Source: DASUKM01 sp036278735 (GTDB lineage: Bacteria > Acidobacteriota > Vicinamibacteria > Vicinamibacterales > 2-12-FULL-66-21). From it: a stretch of 64,000 nucleotides of DNA. The notes under the pieces are model-generated. The model saw nothing but the letters and a program-made list of their open reading frames with translations. It was not told the origin of the DNA and did not search any database. The stretch is from positions 62,001 through 126,000 of the forward strand of contig DASUKM010000030.1 in the NCBI GenBank assembly GCA_036278735.1, read 5' to 3'. A program made the translations under genes and the position numbers. Positions 33,319 through 41,324 of the stretch are shown here, piece by piece (within the stretch, counting starts at the first letter, position 1; each line of letters opens with the position of its first letter).

Positions 33319-33935
33319 GCGAACTCGCCTTCTTCATCGATTACTCGCGCTGCATCGGCTGCCAGGCCTGCGTGCAGGCGTGCGAGGAGTGCGACACGCA
33401 TCGCGGTCGATCGATGATTCACCTCGAGACCATCCAGCGGCGCGAAACCGTCCAGACCGCTCCGCAGGTCTGCATGCACTGCGAGGATCCGATTTGCGCG
33501 CAGGTCTGCCCGGCCGACGCGATCAAGAAGACCTCCGACGGCGTCGTGCAGAGCTCGCTCAAGCCGCGCTGCATCGGCTGCTCGAACTGCGTCCTCGCCT
33601 GCCCCTTCGGCGTCCCGAAGTACTTCGGCGACATCGATCAGATGATGAAGTGCGACCTCTGCTACGACCGCACCAGCATCGGCAAGCGGCCGATGTGCGC
33701 GACCGTCTGCCCGTCGCAGGCCCTGAGCTACACGACGCTCGAGGAAATCGAGCGCAGCCGCGACGGCGTGCCGTCGAACGTCTGGCGATTCGGGCACGAA
33801 GTCGTCCGCACGAAAGTGTTCGTCGTCCTGCCGCGGCAGGCGCCGGCGGTCCACGTCGACGTCCTCCGAGGCGACGGATCGGTCGCCCACGCGGGCGGCC
33901 GGGTCGACGATGTGGCGGAGATGCTGAATGGGTGA
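33315..33935 (+). CDS. Four-cluster ferredoxin-type electron transfer subunit (NrfC/DmsB-like)
   Basis: A 206-residue protein with four Cys groups for [4Fe-4S] clusters: CIGCQACVQAC, CMHCEDPICAQVCP, CIGCSNCVLACPFGVP and CDLCYDR with CATVCP. This is the usual beta subunit of molybdopterin oxidoreductases. It has no signal peptide and is probably cytoplasmic, bridging the membrane subunit and the NasA-type enzyme. The GTG start overlaps the upstream stop (GTGA), and its own end overlaps the Rieske gene by 8 nt, so translation is coupled. Confidence 0.9.
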   Translation: MSELAFFIDYSRCIGCQACVQACEECDTHRGRSMIHLETIQRRETVQTAPQVCMHCEDPICAQVCPADAIKKTSDGVVQSSLKPRCIGCSNCVLACPFGVPKYFGDIDQMMKCDLCYDRTSIGKRPMCATVCPSQALSYTTLEEIERSRDGVPSNVWRFGHEVVRTKVFVVLPRQAPAVHVDVLRGDGSVAHAGGRVDDVAEMLNG

Positions 33936-34431
33936 CGATCCGAAAGGGCCGGGGGTGCCGCGGTGGCGGGACGATTTTCCCGTGCGCTGGGACGCCGATC
34001 ACTACATGACGCGCCGGGAACTGGCGAAGTTCCTCACCCTCGGGTCCGCCCTGCTCGTCGCCGCGAGCGGGGCGGTGGCGATCGCCGGCCGGGTGGCGAA
34101 GCCCGAGGCGTTCGCGCCACAGCCGATCGCAGACGCCGAGACGCTGACGCCTGGCGCCTCCCTCCTGTTCCGCTATCCGACCGACGACGATCCCTGCATT
34201 CTCGTCTGCCTGCCGGACGGAACGCTGAAGGCGTACTCGCAGGTGTGTACTCACCTCTCGTGCGCCGTGCGGCACGACCCGGGCAGCGACTCGCTCGTGT
34301 GCCCGTGCCATCGGGGCGTCTTCGCCGCGGCGGACGGGCGACCGACGGCCGGCCCGCCGACCCGTCCGTTGCCGCGGATCGCGCTGGCACGGCGCGACGA
34401 TCAGGTGTACGCCGTCGGCGTCGAGGTCTGA
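33928..34431 (+). CDS. Tat-exported Rieske [2Fe-2S] protein
   Basis: A 167-residue protein with an N-terminal twin-arginine-like anchor (TRRELAKFLTLGSALLVA) that would leave the domain on the periplasmic side. The Rieske ligands are Cys107/His109 (CTHLSC) and Cys125/His128 (CPCHRG). Cys112 and Cys127 are placed for the disulfide found in high-potential, bc1-type Rieske proteins. There is no cytochrome bc1 partner here, so it probably serves the quinol-oxidising side of the nitrate module. It overlaps the upstream gene by 8 nt. Confidence 0.88.
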   Translation: MGDDPKGPGVPRWRDDFPVRWDADHYMTRRELAKFLTLGSALLVAASGAVAIAGRVAKPEAFAPQPIADAETLTPGASLLFRYPTDDDPCILVCLPDGTLKAYSQVCTHLSCAVRHDPGSDSLVCPCHRGVFAAADGRPTAGPPTRPLPRIALARRDDQVYAVGVEV

Positions 34432-34433
34432 CC

Positions 34434-34673
34434 ATGGAAACGCGCCAGCAGGGGACCGTCCTCTTTTCAGGCATCCTGGTCTTGATCGGCACGCTGGTCG
34501 TCATCCAGCTCTGGCTGCTCACGGCCGGGGTCGAGGGGCTGCTCGCGCACGCGCGCGACGTGCTCCTGCCGGCGGCCGTGGCGTCGCTCGTCCTGTTTCT
34601 CGTCAACGCGGGACTGCTGTGGTACGTGACGGCGTTCGACGCGCGGGTGAGAGACGGCGGAACGAGGTCATAA
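34434..34673 (+). CDS. Small two-helix membrane protein of the nitrate operon
   Basis: A 79-residue protein with two hydrophobic helices (TVLFSGILVLIGTLVVIQLW; VLLPAAVASLVLFLVNAGLL). It starts 2 bp after the Rieske stop and ends the operon. Similar small proteins accompany oxidoreductase operons as membrane anchors, but I recognise no specific family. Confidence 0.75.
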   Translation: METRQQGTVLFSGILVLIGTLVVIQLWLLTAGVEGLLAHARDVLLPAAVASLVLFLVNAGLLWYVTAFDARVRDGGTRS

Positions 34674-34674
34674 T
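34669..34674 (+). promoter_or_regulatory. -10 element of FKBP gene, leaderless
   Basis: CATAAT overlaps the stop codon of the upstream gene and ends 6 nt before the ATG of the FKBP lipoprotein gene. No ribosome binding site is present. Confidence 0.45.
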
Positions 34675-34680
34675 AAGCGC

Positions 34681-35142
34681 ATGTCGAACCGGTTCACGTG
34701 GACGTCGGCCGGCGCCTCCGTCGGCTGCCTGGCTCTGCTGTTGCTGATCGGATGCGGTGGAGGATCCAGCAACCCGGCGCCCACGGCGCCCGACCAGAGC
34801 AGCGTCGCGTTTTCCCAGACCGATGTCGTTGTCGGGACGGGTCCCGCGGCAACCGTCGGGAAAGCCCTGACCGTGAACTACACCGGCTGGCTGTACAGCG
34901 ACACGGCGACCGATCACAAGGGCGCCGTGTTTGGCACGAGCGTCGGGTCCGCGCCGTTCAGCTTCACGCTCGGCTCCGGTCAGGTGATTGCCGGATGGGA
35001 TCAGGGGCTGGTCGGGATGAAAGTGGGCGGCCTCCGGCGACTGACCATTCCCCCAAGCCTTGCCTACGGGTCGAGCGGCAACGGCCCGGTTCCCCCGAAC
35101 GCCGCGCTCGTCTTCGATATCCAACTGCTGAGCGCCCAGTAG
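34681..35142 (+). CDS. FKBP-type peptidyl-prolyl isomerase lipoprotein
   Basis: A 153-residue lipoprotein. The signal peptide ends in the lipobox LLIGC, followed by a Gly/Ser/Pro-rich spacer and an FKBP domain with ALTVNYTGWLY, FTLGSGQVIAGWDQGLVGMK and LTIPPSLAYGSSG. It would assist folding of exported proteins, attached to the cell envelope. It lies 7 bp downstream of the nitrate operon but has its own -10 element, so a functional link to nitrate reduction is not implied. Confidence 0.92.
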   Translation: MSNRFTWTSAGASVGCLALLLLIGCGGGSSNPAPTAPDQSSVAFSQTDVVVGTGPAATVGKALTVNYTGWLYSDTATDHKGAVFGTSVGSAPFSFTLGSGQVIAGWDQGLVGMKVGGLRRLTIPPSLAYGSSGNGPVPPNAALVFDIQLLSAQ

Positions 35143-35256
35143 CGCCTCCTCCTCGTCATCGTTCATCGCTGGATCCTGGCTTGCTAGTTCAGAGGCGGGC
35201 CTCGTCGTCCGTGCGCGACGGTCGTGCCGCTTGGAGGGGGCCAGGAGCGCAGCAAC

Positions 35257-37047
35257 ATGGCAGATACCGTCAGCGATTTTCTGGTCGGGCGCCTGTCGGC
35301 GTGGGGCATCAGCCGCATTTACGGGTACCCCGGCGACGGCATCAACGGCATCCTGGGGGCGCTCGATCGCGCCAGCGATCGGATGCAGTTCATCCAGGTC
35401 CGGCACGAGGAAATGGCCGCCTTCATGGCCTGCGCGCATGCCAAGTTCACCGGCGAGGTGGGCGTGTGCATGGCGACGTCGGGGCCCGGCGCCATCCACC
35501 TGCTCAACGGGCTCTACGACGCGAAGATGGATCACCAGCCGGTCGTCGCGATCGTCGGGCAGCAGGCGCGCGCGTCGCTTGGCGGCGAGTACCAGCAGGA
35601 AGTGGACCTGATCTCGCTGTTCAAGGATGTCGCGCACGAATACGTGCACATGGCGTCGACCCCCGAACAGGTGCGCCACCTCGTCGATCGCGCGGTCCGC
35701 ATCGCGCGCGTCGAACGCACGGTGACCTGCATCGTCTTCCCCAACGATCTCCAGGAGCTCGATGCGGTGCCTGAGCCGCCGAGGCGACACGGGACGGTGC
35801 ACTCCGGCATCGGGCTGTCCCTGCCGCTGGTCGTGCCGCGCAAGATGGATCTGCAGCGCGCGGCCGACATCCTGAACGGCGGCAGCAAGGTCGCGATGCT
35901 CGTGGGGGCGGGCGCCCTGCAGGCCACCGACGAAGTGATCGAGGTCGCCGAAACGCTCGGGGCCGGCGTGGCCAAGGCGCTGCTCGGCAAAGCGGTGGTA
36001 CCCGACGAGTTTCCCTTCGTCACCGGTTCGATTGGCCTGCTCGGCACCAAGCCGAGCTGGGACCTGATGATGGGATGCGACACCTTGCTGATGGTGGGCA
36101 GCAACTTTCCCTACAGCGAATTCCTGCCCAAGGCCGGGCAGGCCAAAGGGGTGCAGATCGACATCGACGGCCGGCAGCTGAGCATCCGGTTTCCGATGGA
36201 CGTCAACCTGATTGGCGACAGCCGGGACACCCTGCGCGCGCTGCTCCCGCTGCTGCGCCGCAAGACGGATCGTTCCTGGCGCAAGCAGATTGAAAAGAAC
36301 CTGGCCGAGTGGTGGCAGGTGCTCGAGGCGCGCGCGATGAACAGCGCGAACCCGATCAATCCGCAGCGCGTGTTCTGGGAGCTCTCCTCGCGGCTGCCCG
36401 ACGAGTGCATTCTCTCGAGCGATTCGGGCTCGTCGGCCAACTGGTACGCGCGCGACGTGAAGATCCGCCGCGGCATGATGGCCTCGCTCTCTGGCACGCT
36501 CGCCACGATGGGGCCCGGCGTGCCGTACGCGATCGCCGCCAAGTTCTGCCATCCCGATCGCGTCGTGATCGCGATGGTGGGCGACGGCGCGATGCAGATG
36601 AACGGCATCAACGGCCTGATCACGATCTCCAAGTACTGGAAGGAGTGGAGCGATCCGCGTCTCGTAGTGCTGGTGCTCAACAACGGGGACCTCAACCAGG
36701 TCACCTGGGAACAGCGCGTGATGTCGGGAGATCCCAAATTCGAGGGCTCGCAGGATCTGCCGCCGTTCCCGTACGCGGAGTACGCGCGCTCGCTCGGGCT
36801 GGGCGGGATTCATGTCGACGAGCCGGATCAGATCGGGCGCGCCTGGGACCAGGCGTTCACCGCCGATCGTCCGACGCTGATCGAAGCGGTGACCGATCCA
36901 AACGTACCGCCGCTGCCGCCGCACATTTCGTTCGAGCAGGCCAAGGGGTTTGCGTCCGCCATCTGGGGAGGGGACGTCGACACGCTGGGTTTCCTGAAGC
37001 AGACCGCGAAGGAAGCCGTCGAGACCTACGTGCCGCACAAGAAATGA
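35257..37047 (+). CDS. ThDP-dependent enzyme, pyruvate oxidase (PoxB)-like
   Basis: A 596-residue thiamine-diphosphate enzyme of the pyruvate oxidase/acetolactate synthase family. It has the catalytic Glu in VRHEEMAAFMACAH, SGPGAIHLLNGLYDAKMD, a central FAD/nucleotide-type domain, and the ThDP motif GDGAMQMNGINGL ... NNGDLNQVTWEQR. Similarity in length and motifs is closest to PoxB, which oxidises pyruvate to acetate with quinone as acceptor. AGGAG lies 10 nt before the ATG. The next gene overlaps by 4 nt. Confidence 0.83.
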   Translation: MADTVSDFLVGRLSAWGISRIYGYPGDGINGILGALDRASDRMQFIQVRHEEMAAFMACAHAKFTGEVGVCMATSGPGAIHLLNGLYDAKMDHQPVVAIVGQQARASLGGEYQQEVDLISLFKDVAHEYVHMASTPEQVRHLVDRAVRIARVERTVTCIVFPNDLQELDAVPEPPRRHGTVHSGIGLSLPLVVPRKMDLQRAADILNGGSKVAMLVGAGALQATDEVIEVAETLGAGVAKALLGKAVVPDEFPFVTGSIGLLGTKPSWDLMMGCDTLLMVGSNFPYSEFLPKAGQAKGVQIDIDGRQLSIRFPMDVNLIGDSRDTLRALLPLLRRKTDRSWRKQIEKNLAEWWQVLEARAMNSANPINPQRVFWELSSRLPDECILSSDSGSSANWYARDVKIRRGMMASLSGTLATMGPGVPYAIAAKFCHPDRVVIAMVGDGAMQMNGINGLITISKYWKEWSDPRLVVLVLNNGDLNQVTWEQRVMSGDPKFEGSQDLPPFPYAEYARSLGLGGIHVDEPDQIGRAWDQAFTADRPTLIEAVTDPNVPPLPPHISFEQAKGFASAIWGGDVDTLGFLKQTAKEAVETYVPHKK

Positions 37048-38144
37048 CGCGCGCCGCAGGAACCCCCATCGAGCGCGTCACGGCGGCCGTCTACGTCGTC
37101 CCGACCGACGCGCCCGAGTCGGACGGCACCTTCACGTGGGATGCGACGACGATGGTGATCGTCGAAGCGACGGCGGGGGGGAGCGCCGGGATCGGCTACA
37201 CGTACGCGTCGGACGCCGCGGCCGCGTTCGTGCGATCGCCGCTCGCGACGGCAGTCACGGGCCTCGACGCGTTCGATCTGAACGCCGCGTGGACGGCCAT
37301 GACTGTCGCGCTCCGGAACAACGGACGCCCCGGCATCGCTTCTTCGGCGCTGTCGGCCGTCGATGCGGCGCTGTGGGACCTCAAAGGGCGGCTGACGGGC
37401 CTGTCCGTCGTGTCGCTGCTCGGCGCGGCCCGGGACAGCGTGCCGGTCTACGGCAGCGGCGGCTTCACGTCCTACACCATCGAGCGTCTTCAGGCTCAGC
37501 TCGGCGGCTGGGTGGCCGAAGGCATCGGCCGCGTGAAGATGAAGATCGGGCGGCATCCCCGCGACGACATCGCGCGCGTCCGGGCGGCGCGCGCGGCGAT
37601 TGGCGACGCGGAACTCTTCGTCGACGCCAACGGTGCCTACACGCGAAAACAGGCGCTCAGTCAGGCGGAAGCCTTCGCGGGCCAGGGGGTCTGCTGGTTC
37701 GAAGAGCCGGTCTCGTCCGACGACCTCGAGGGGCTCGCGCTGCTGGTCGATCGGCTGCCACCCGGAATGGCGGTGGCGGCTGGCGAGTACGGGTACGACG
37801 CGTATTACTTCCGGCGCATGCTGCAGGCGCGGGCGGTCGACGTGCTGCAGGCCGACGCGACCCGGTGCGGCGGTATCACCGGATTCCTGAAAGCGGCCGC
37901 GCTCTGCGAAGCCTGGAACGCGCCGCTCTCGGCGCACACGGCGCCGTCCATCCACGCTCACGTGTGCGCCGCGATCGCGGGCGTGCAGCACATCGAATAT
38001 TTCCACGACCACGCCCGCATCGAGCAGATGTTCTTCGACGGCGCCGCGCGTCCCTCGAACGGCGCGCTGCGTCCGGACCGCGCGCGTCCGGGCCTCGGCC
38101 TCGAGTTGAAGCGCGCCGACGCGGAGCGATTTCGTCACGAGTGA
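37044..38144 (+). CDS. Enolase-superfamily enzyme (mandelate racemase/sugar-acid dehydratase-like)
   Basis: A 366-residue protein with an N-terminal capping domain and a (beta/alpha)7 barrel. Catalytic pieces are VKMKIG (KxK), metal ligands in FVDANGAY, WFEEPVS and AAGEYGYD, and a His in SAHTAPSIH. This is the mandelate racemase/muconate lactonising set. The substrate is not readable; sugar acids are the usual ones. It overlaps the PoxB-like gene (ATGA) and lies 4 bp before the FAD/Fe-S dehydrogenase, so the three probably form one catabolic operon. Confidence 0.83.
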   Translation: MTRAAGTPIERVTAAVYVVPTDAPESDGTFTWDATTMVIVEATAGGSAGIGYTYASDAAAAFVRSPLATAVTGLDAFDLNAAWTAMTVALRNNGRPGIASSALSAVDAALWDLKGRLTGLSVVSLLGAARDSVPVYGSGGFTSYTIERLQAQLGGWVAEGIGRVKMKIGRHPRDDIARVRAARAAIGDAELFVDANGAYTRKQALSQAEAFAGQGVCWFEEPVSSDDLEGLALLVDRLPPGMAVAAGEYGYDAYYFRRMLQARAVDVLQADATRCGGITGFLKAAALCEAWNAPLSAHTAPSIHAHVCAAIAGVQHIEYFHDHARIEQMFFDGAARPSNGALRPDRARPGLGLELKRADAERFRHE

Positions 38145-38148
38145 ACCC

Positions 38149-41100
38149 ATGCATCATCCGCTGCCTTTTCGACGACACGCCGCCAACCGCGCCCGCCGGT
38201 TCGGCGCCCAGCAATGGTCGGAGTCCGCCCGCACGAGCCTCGAACAGGACTTGCGCGCGGCCGTTCGCGGGGAGGTGCGCTTCGACGGCGCGTCCCGCGC
38301 CCTCTACGCCACCGCCGGCTCGAACTATCGGCAAGTGCCGATCGGGGTGGTAATCCCCCGCACCGTCGACGACATCGTCGAATCGGTTCGCATCGCCCGC
38401 GCGCACGGCGCGCCCGTCCTGACGCGCGGCGGCGGCACGAGCCTCGCCGGGCAGTGCTGCAACATCGCGGTGCTGATCGACTGCTCCAAGTACACGAACG
38501 CCATCATCTCGCTCGATCCCGCCGGCAAGCGGGCGCGCGTGCAGCCCGGGTTGATCCTCGACCACCTGCGCCAGGCGGCCGAACGGCACCACCTGACGTT
38601 CGGGCCGGATCCCTCGACGCACGATCACTGCACGCTCGGCGGAATGATCGGCAACAACTCGTGCGGCGTGCACTCGGTGATGGCGGGCAAGACCGACGTG
38701 AACGTCGAGGAACTGGACATCCTGCTCTACGACGGCACGCGCATGCGCGTCGGCGCAACGCCCGACGACGAGATCGATCGAATCGTCGCCGGAGGCGGCC
38801 GCCGGGGGGAGATCTACGCGGGGCTCCGTGCGCTGCGCGACCGCTACGCCGACGCCATCCGTCGCGAGTTTCCGGACATCCCGCGCCGTGTCTCCGGGCT
38901 CAATCTCCCGTGGCTGCTGCCGGAGCACGGGTTCAACGTCGCGCGCGCGCTCGTCGGCAGCGAAGGGACGTGCGTCACGGTGCTGGAAGCGACGGTGCGG
39001 CTCGTCGACAGCCCGCCGCATCGCACGCTCGTCACGCTCGGCTATCCAGACGTCTACTCGGCGGCCGACGATGTCACCCGCGTCATGGAGTACGGGCCGA
39101 TCGGCCTCGAAGGCATGGACGATCGGCTCATCGAGGACATCCGTCACATCGGCATCCGCGATGATTCGCTGAAGAAGCTGCCGAAAGGAGGCGGGTGGCT
39201 GCTCGTCGAGTTCGGCGGCGAGACGAAGGAGGAGGCCGAGGGCAAGGCGCAGCACATGGTCGACGATCTCGGGCGCCGCGGCCACGCGCCGACGTCGAAG
39301 ATCTTCGAGGACGAGGTGCACGAAGAGCAGATCTGGAAGACGCGCGAAGCCGGACTCGGAGCGACCGCCCACGTCACGAGCGATCATCCGACGTGGGAAG
39401 GCTGGGAGGACTCTTCCGTGCCGCCCGCGAAGCTTGGCGATTACCTCCGCGATCTGCGCAAACTGCTCGATCGGTATCACTACATCGGTGACTTCTACGG
39501 CCACTTCGGACAGGGCTGCCTGCACACGCGGATCAACTTCGATCTGTTCTCGGCGCCCGGCATCGACAAGTTCCGCTCGTTCATCGAAGAGGCCGCGAGC
39601 CTCGTGGTCGGCTATGGGGGCTCGCTTTCGGGCGAGCACGGAGACGGGCAGTCGAAGGCGGAGATGCTGCCGAAGATGTTCGGCCCCGACATCATGCGCG
39701 CGTTCCAGGAGTTCAAGGGCATCTGGGATCCGGATGGCCGCATGAACCCCGGCAAGCTGGTCGATCCCTATCGCATCGACGAAAACCTGCGATACGGCAG
39801 CGACTACGACCACCCGAGCCCGGACACGCACTTCCAGTTCCCGGCCGAACACGGCAGCTTCGCGCGCGCGATGCAGCGCTGCGTCGGCGTCGGCGAGTGC
39901 CGCCGCACCGATCGCGGCACCATGTGTCCGAGCTTCCAGGTCACGCGCGAAGAGATGCACTCGACCCGCGGCCGTGCGCACCTGCTGTGGGAGATGCTCG
40001 AGGGAGACCCCGTCGAAGGCATGTGGCAGAACGAGCACGTGCACGAGGCGCTGGGACTCTGCCTCGCGTGCAAGGGGTGCAAGGGAGACTGCCCGGTCCA
40101 CGTCGACATGGCGACGTACAAGGCGGAGTTCCTGTCGCACTACTACGAGGGGCACTGGCGTCCGCGCACCGCCTGGGCGTTCGGCCTGATCTACTGGTGG
40201 GCCCGCCTGGGATCGCGCGTGCCGTCACTCGTCAATCTCGTGACGCACGCACCCGGGCTCTCATGGCTGTCGAAGCGGATCGCCGGCATGCCGGCCGAAC
40301 GGCGCGTGCCGGCGTTCGCCGCGCGCACATTCATCGACTGGTTCCACGGGCGGGAAGCGACGGCGTCCGACTCGACTGGGAGTCGTCAGACCGTGCTCCT
40401 CTGGCCCGATACGTTCAACAACCACTTCCATCCGGAAACCGCGATCGCCGCCACCGAGCTGCTCGAATCGGCCGGCTTCGAGGTGATGATTCCCGAGCGC
40501 TCCGTCTGCTGCGGGCGTCCGCTCTACGACTACGGCCTGCTGACGATGGCGCGGGCCAGGCTGATGGACGTGCTCGACGCGGTGCGCGAGGAGATCCGCA
40601 ACGGCGTGCCGATCGTCGTGCTCGAGCCGAGCTGCGCGGCCGTGTTCCACGACGAACTCGTGAGCATGCTGCCCAACGACGAGGACGCCATCCGCCTGAG
40701 CCAGCAGACGTTCCTGCTCGCGCAGTTCGTCGCGCACCATCGGGAACGATTCGATTTGCCGGCGATCGACGCCACGCTGCTCTTCCACGGCCATTGCCAT
40801 CAGAAGGCCGTGTTCGGTGTGCGGGACGACAAGGAGTTGCTCGAATCGCTCGGCGCCCGGGTGGAAGCGCCAGACACGGGCTGCTGCGGAATGGCGGGAT
40901 CGTTCGGATTCGAGGCGGAGCACTACGACGTCTCGAGGAAGGTGGGCGAACGCGTCCTGTTGCCCGCCGTCCGGGAGGCCCACGCAACGACGGCGGTCGT
41001 GGCCGACGGCTTCAGTTGCCGCGAACAGATCGCGCAGTTGACCGACCGGCGCGGGCTTCACCTCGCGCAGGTACTGCGCCTGGCGCAGACGCACTCCATG

Positions 41101-41238
41101 ACCGGGGCGCGTCCCGAGCAGGCCGCCGTCGTCGATCACGCCGCCGAAACGGCGACCCGGGTGTCCGCCTGGGCCGCCGCCGCGCTCGTCGGCGTCGGCG
41201 CGGCCCTGGCGGTGAGAGGGGTGCAGGGTCGCCAGTGA
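38149..41238 (+). CDS. FAD-linked and (Fe-S)-binding dehydrogenase, YdiJ-like
   Basis: A 1029-residue fusion of a FAD-binding 4/oxidase-C module and a GlpC-type Fe-S module, like E. coli YdiJ (D-2-hydroxyglutarate dehydrogenase). PP-loop text GGGTSLAGQCCN, GGMIGNNSCGVHS and SGEHGDGQSK are FAD and substrate sites. Fe-S ligands lie in CVGVGECRR and CLACKGCKGDCP, with two CCG motifs (CCGRPLYDYG, CCGMAGSFGFE). A hydrophobic C-terminal helix may tether it to the membrane. It likely oxidises a D-2-hydroxy acid, fitting its sugar-acid neighbour. Confidence 0.87.
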   Translation: MHHPLPFRRHAANRARRFGAQQWSESARTSLEQDLRAAVRGEVRFDGASRALYATAGSNYRQVPIGVVIPRTVDDIVESVRIARAHGAPVLTRGGGTSLAGQCCNIAVLIDCSKYTNAIISLDPAGKRARVQPGLILDHLRQAAERHHLTFGPDPSTHDHCTLGGMIGNNSCGVHSVMAGKTDVNVEELDILLYDGTRMRVGATPDDEIDRIVAGGGRRGEIYAGLRALRDRYADAIRREFPDIPRRVSGLNLPWLLPEHGFNVARALVGSEGTCVTVLEATVRLVDSPPHRTLVTLGYPDVYSAADDVTRVMEYGPIGLEGMDDRLIEDIRHIGIRDDSLKKLPKGGGWLLVEFGGETKEEAEGKAQHMVDDLGRRGHAPTSKIFEDEVHEEQIWKTREAGLGATAHVTSDHPTWEGWEDSSVPPAKLGDYLRDLRKLLDRYHYIGDFYGHFGQGCLHTRINFDLFSAPGIDKFRSFIEEAASLVVGYGGSLSGEHGDGQSKAEMLPKMFGPDIMRAFQEFKGIWDPDGRMNPGKLVDPYRIDENLRYGSDYDHPSPDTHFQFPAEHGSFARAMQRCVGVGECRRTDRGTMCPSFQVTREEMHSTRGRAHLLWEMLEGDPVEGMWQNEHVHEALGLCLACKGCKGDCPVHVDMATYKAEFLSHYYEGHWRPRTAWAFGLIYWWARLGSRVPSLVNLVTHAPGLSWLSKRIAGMPAERRVPAFAARTFIDWFHGREATASDSTGSRQTVLLWPDTFNNHFHPETAIAATELLESAGFEVMIPERSVCCGRPLYDYGLLTMARARLMDVLDAVREEIRNGVPIVVLEPSCAAVFHDELVSMLPNDEDAIRLSQQTFLLAQFVAHHRERFDLPAIDATLLFHGHCHQKAVFGVRDDKELLESLGARVEAPDTGCCGMAGSFGFEAEHYDVSRKVGERVLLPAVREAHATTAVVADGFSCREQIAQLTDRRGLHLAQVLRLAQTHSMTGARPEQAAVVDHAAETATRVSAWAAAALVGVGAALAVRGVQGRQ

Positions 41239-41324
41239 CCAGTAACCACGTAGCCAGTTTCGGAACTGGCTACTACTGGCGACTGGTTACTGGCGACTGG
41301 TGACTGGTTGCCGGCGGCTGGCGA
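41228..41324. repeat. Inverted 7-bp-type array at convergent junction
   Basis: The left arm (CGCCAGTGACCAGTAACC) is the reverse complement of text in the right arm (GGTTACTGGCGACTGG repeated). It fills the gap between the dehydrogenase stop and the glnN stop, with a hairpin at the centre. Confidence 0.75.
41250..41273. terminator. Bidirectional hairpin between convergent genes
   Basis: GTAGCCAGTT-TCGG-AACTGGCTAC is a perfect 10-bp stem with a 4-nt loop in the centre of the inverted array. There is no T-run, so rho-independent termination is uncertain, but position and symmetry suit both strands. Confidence 0.5.
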
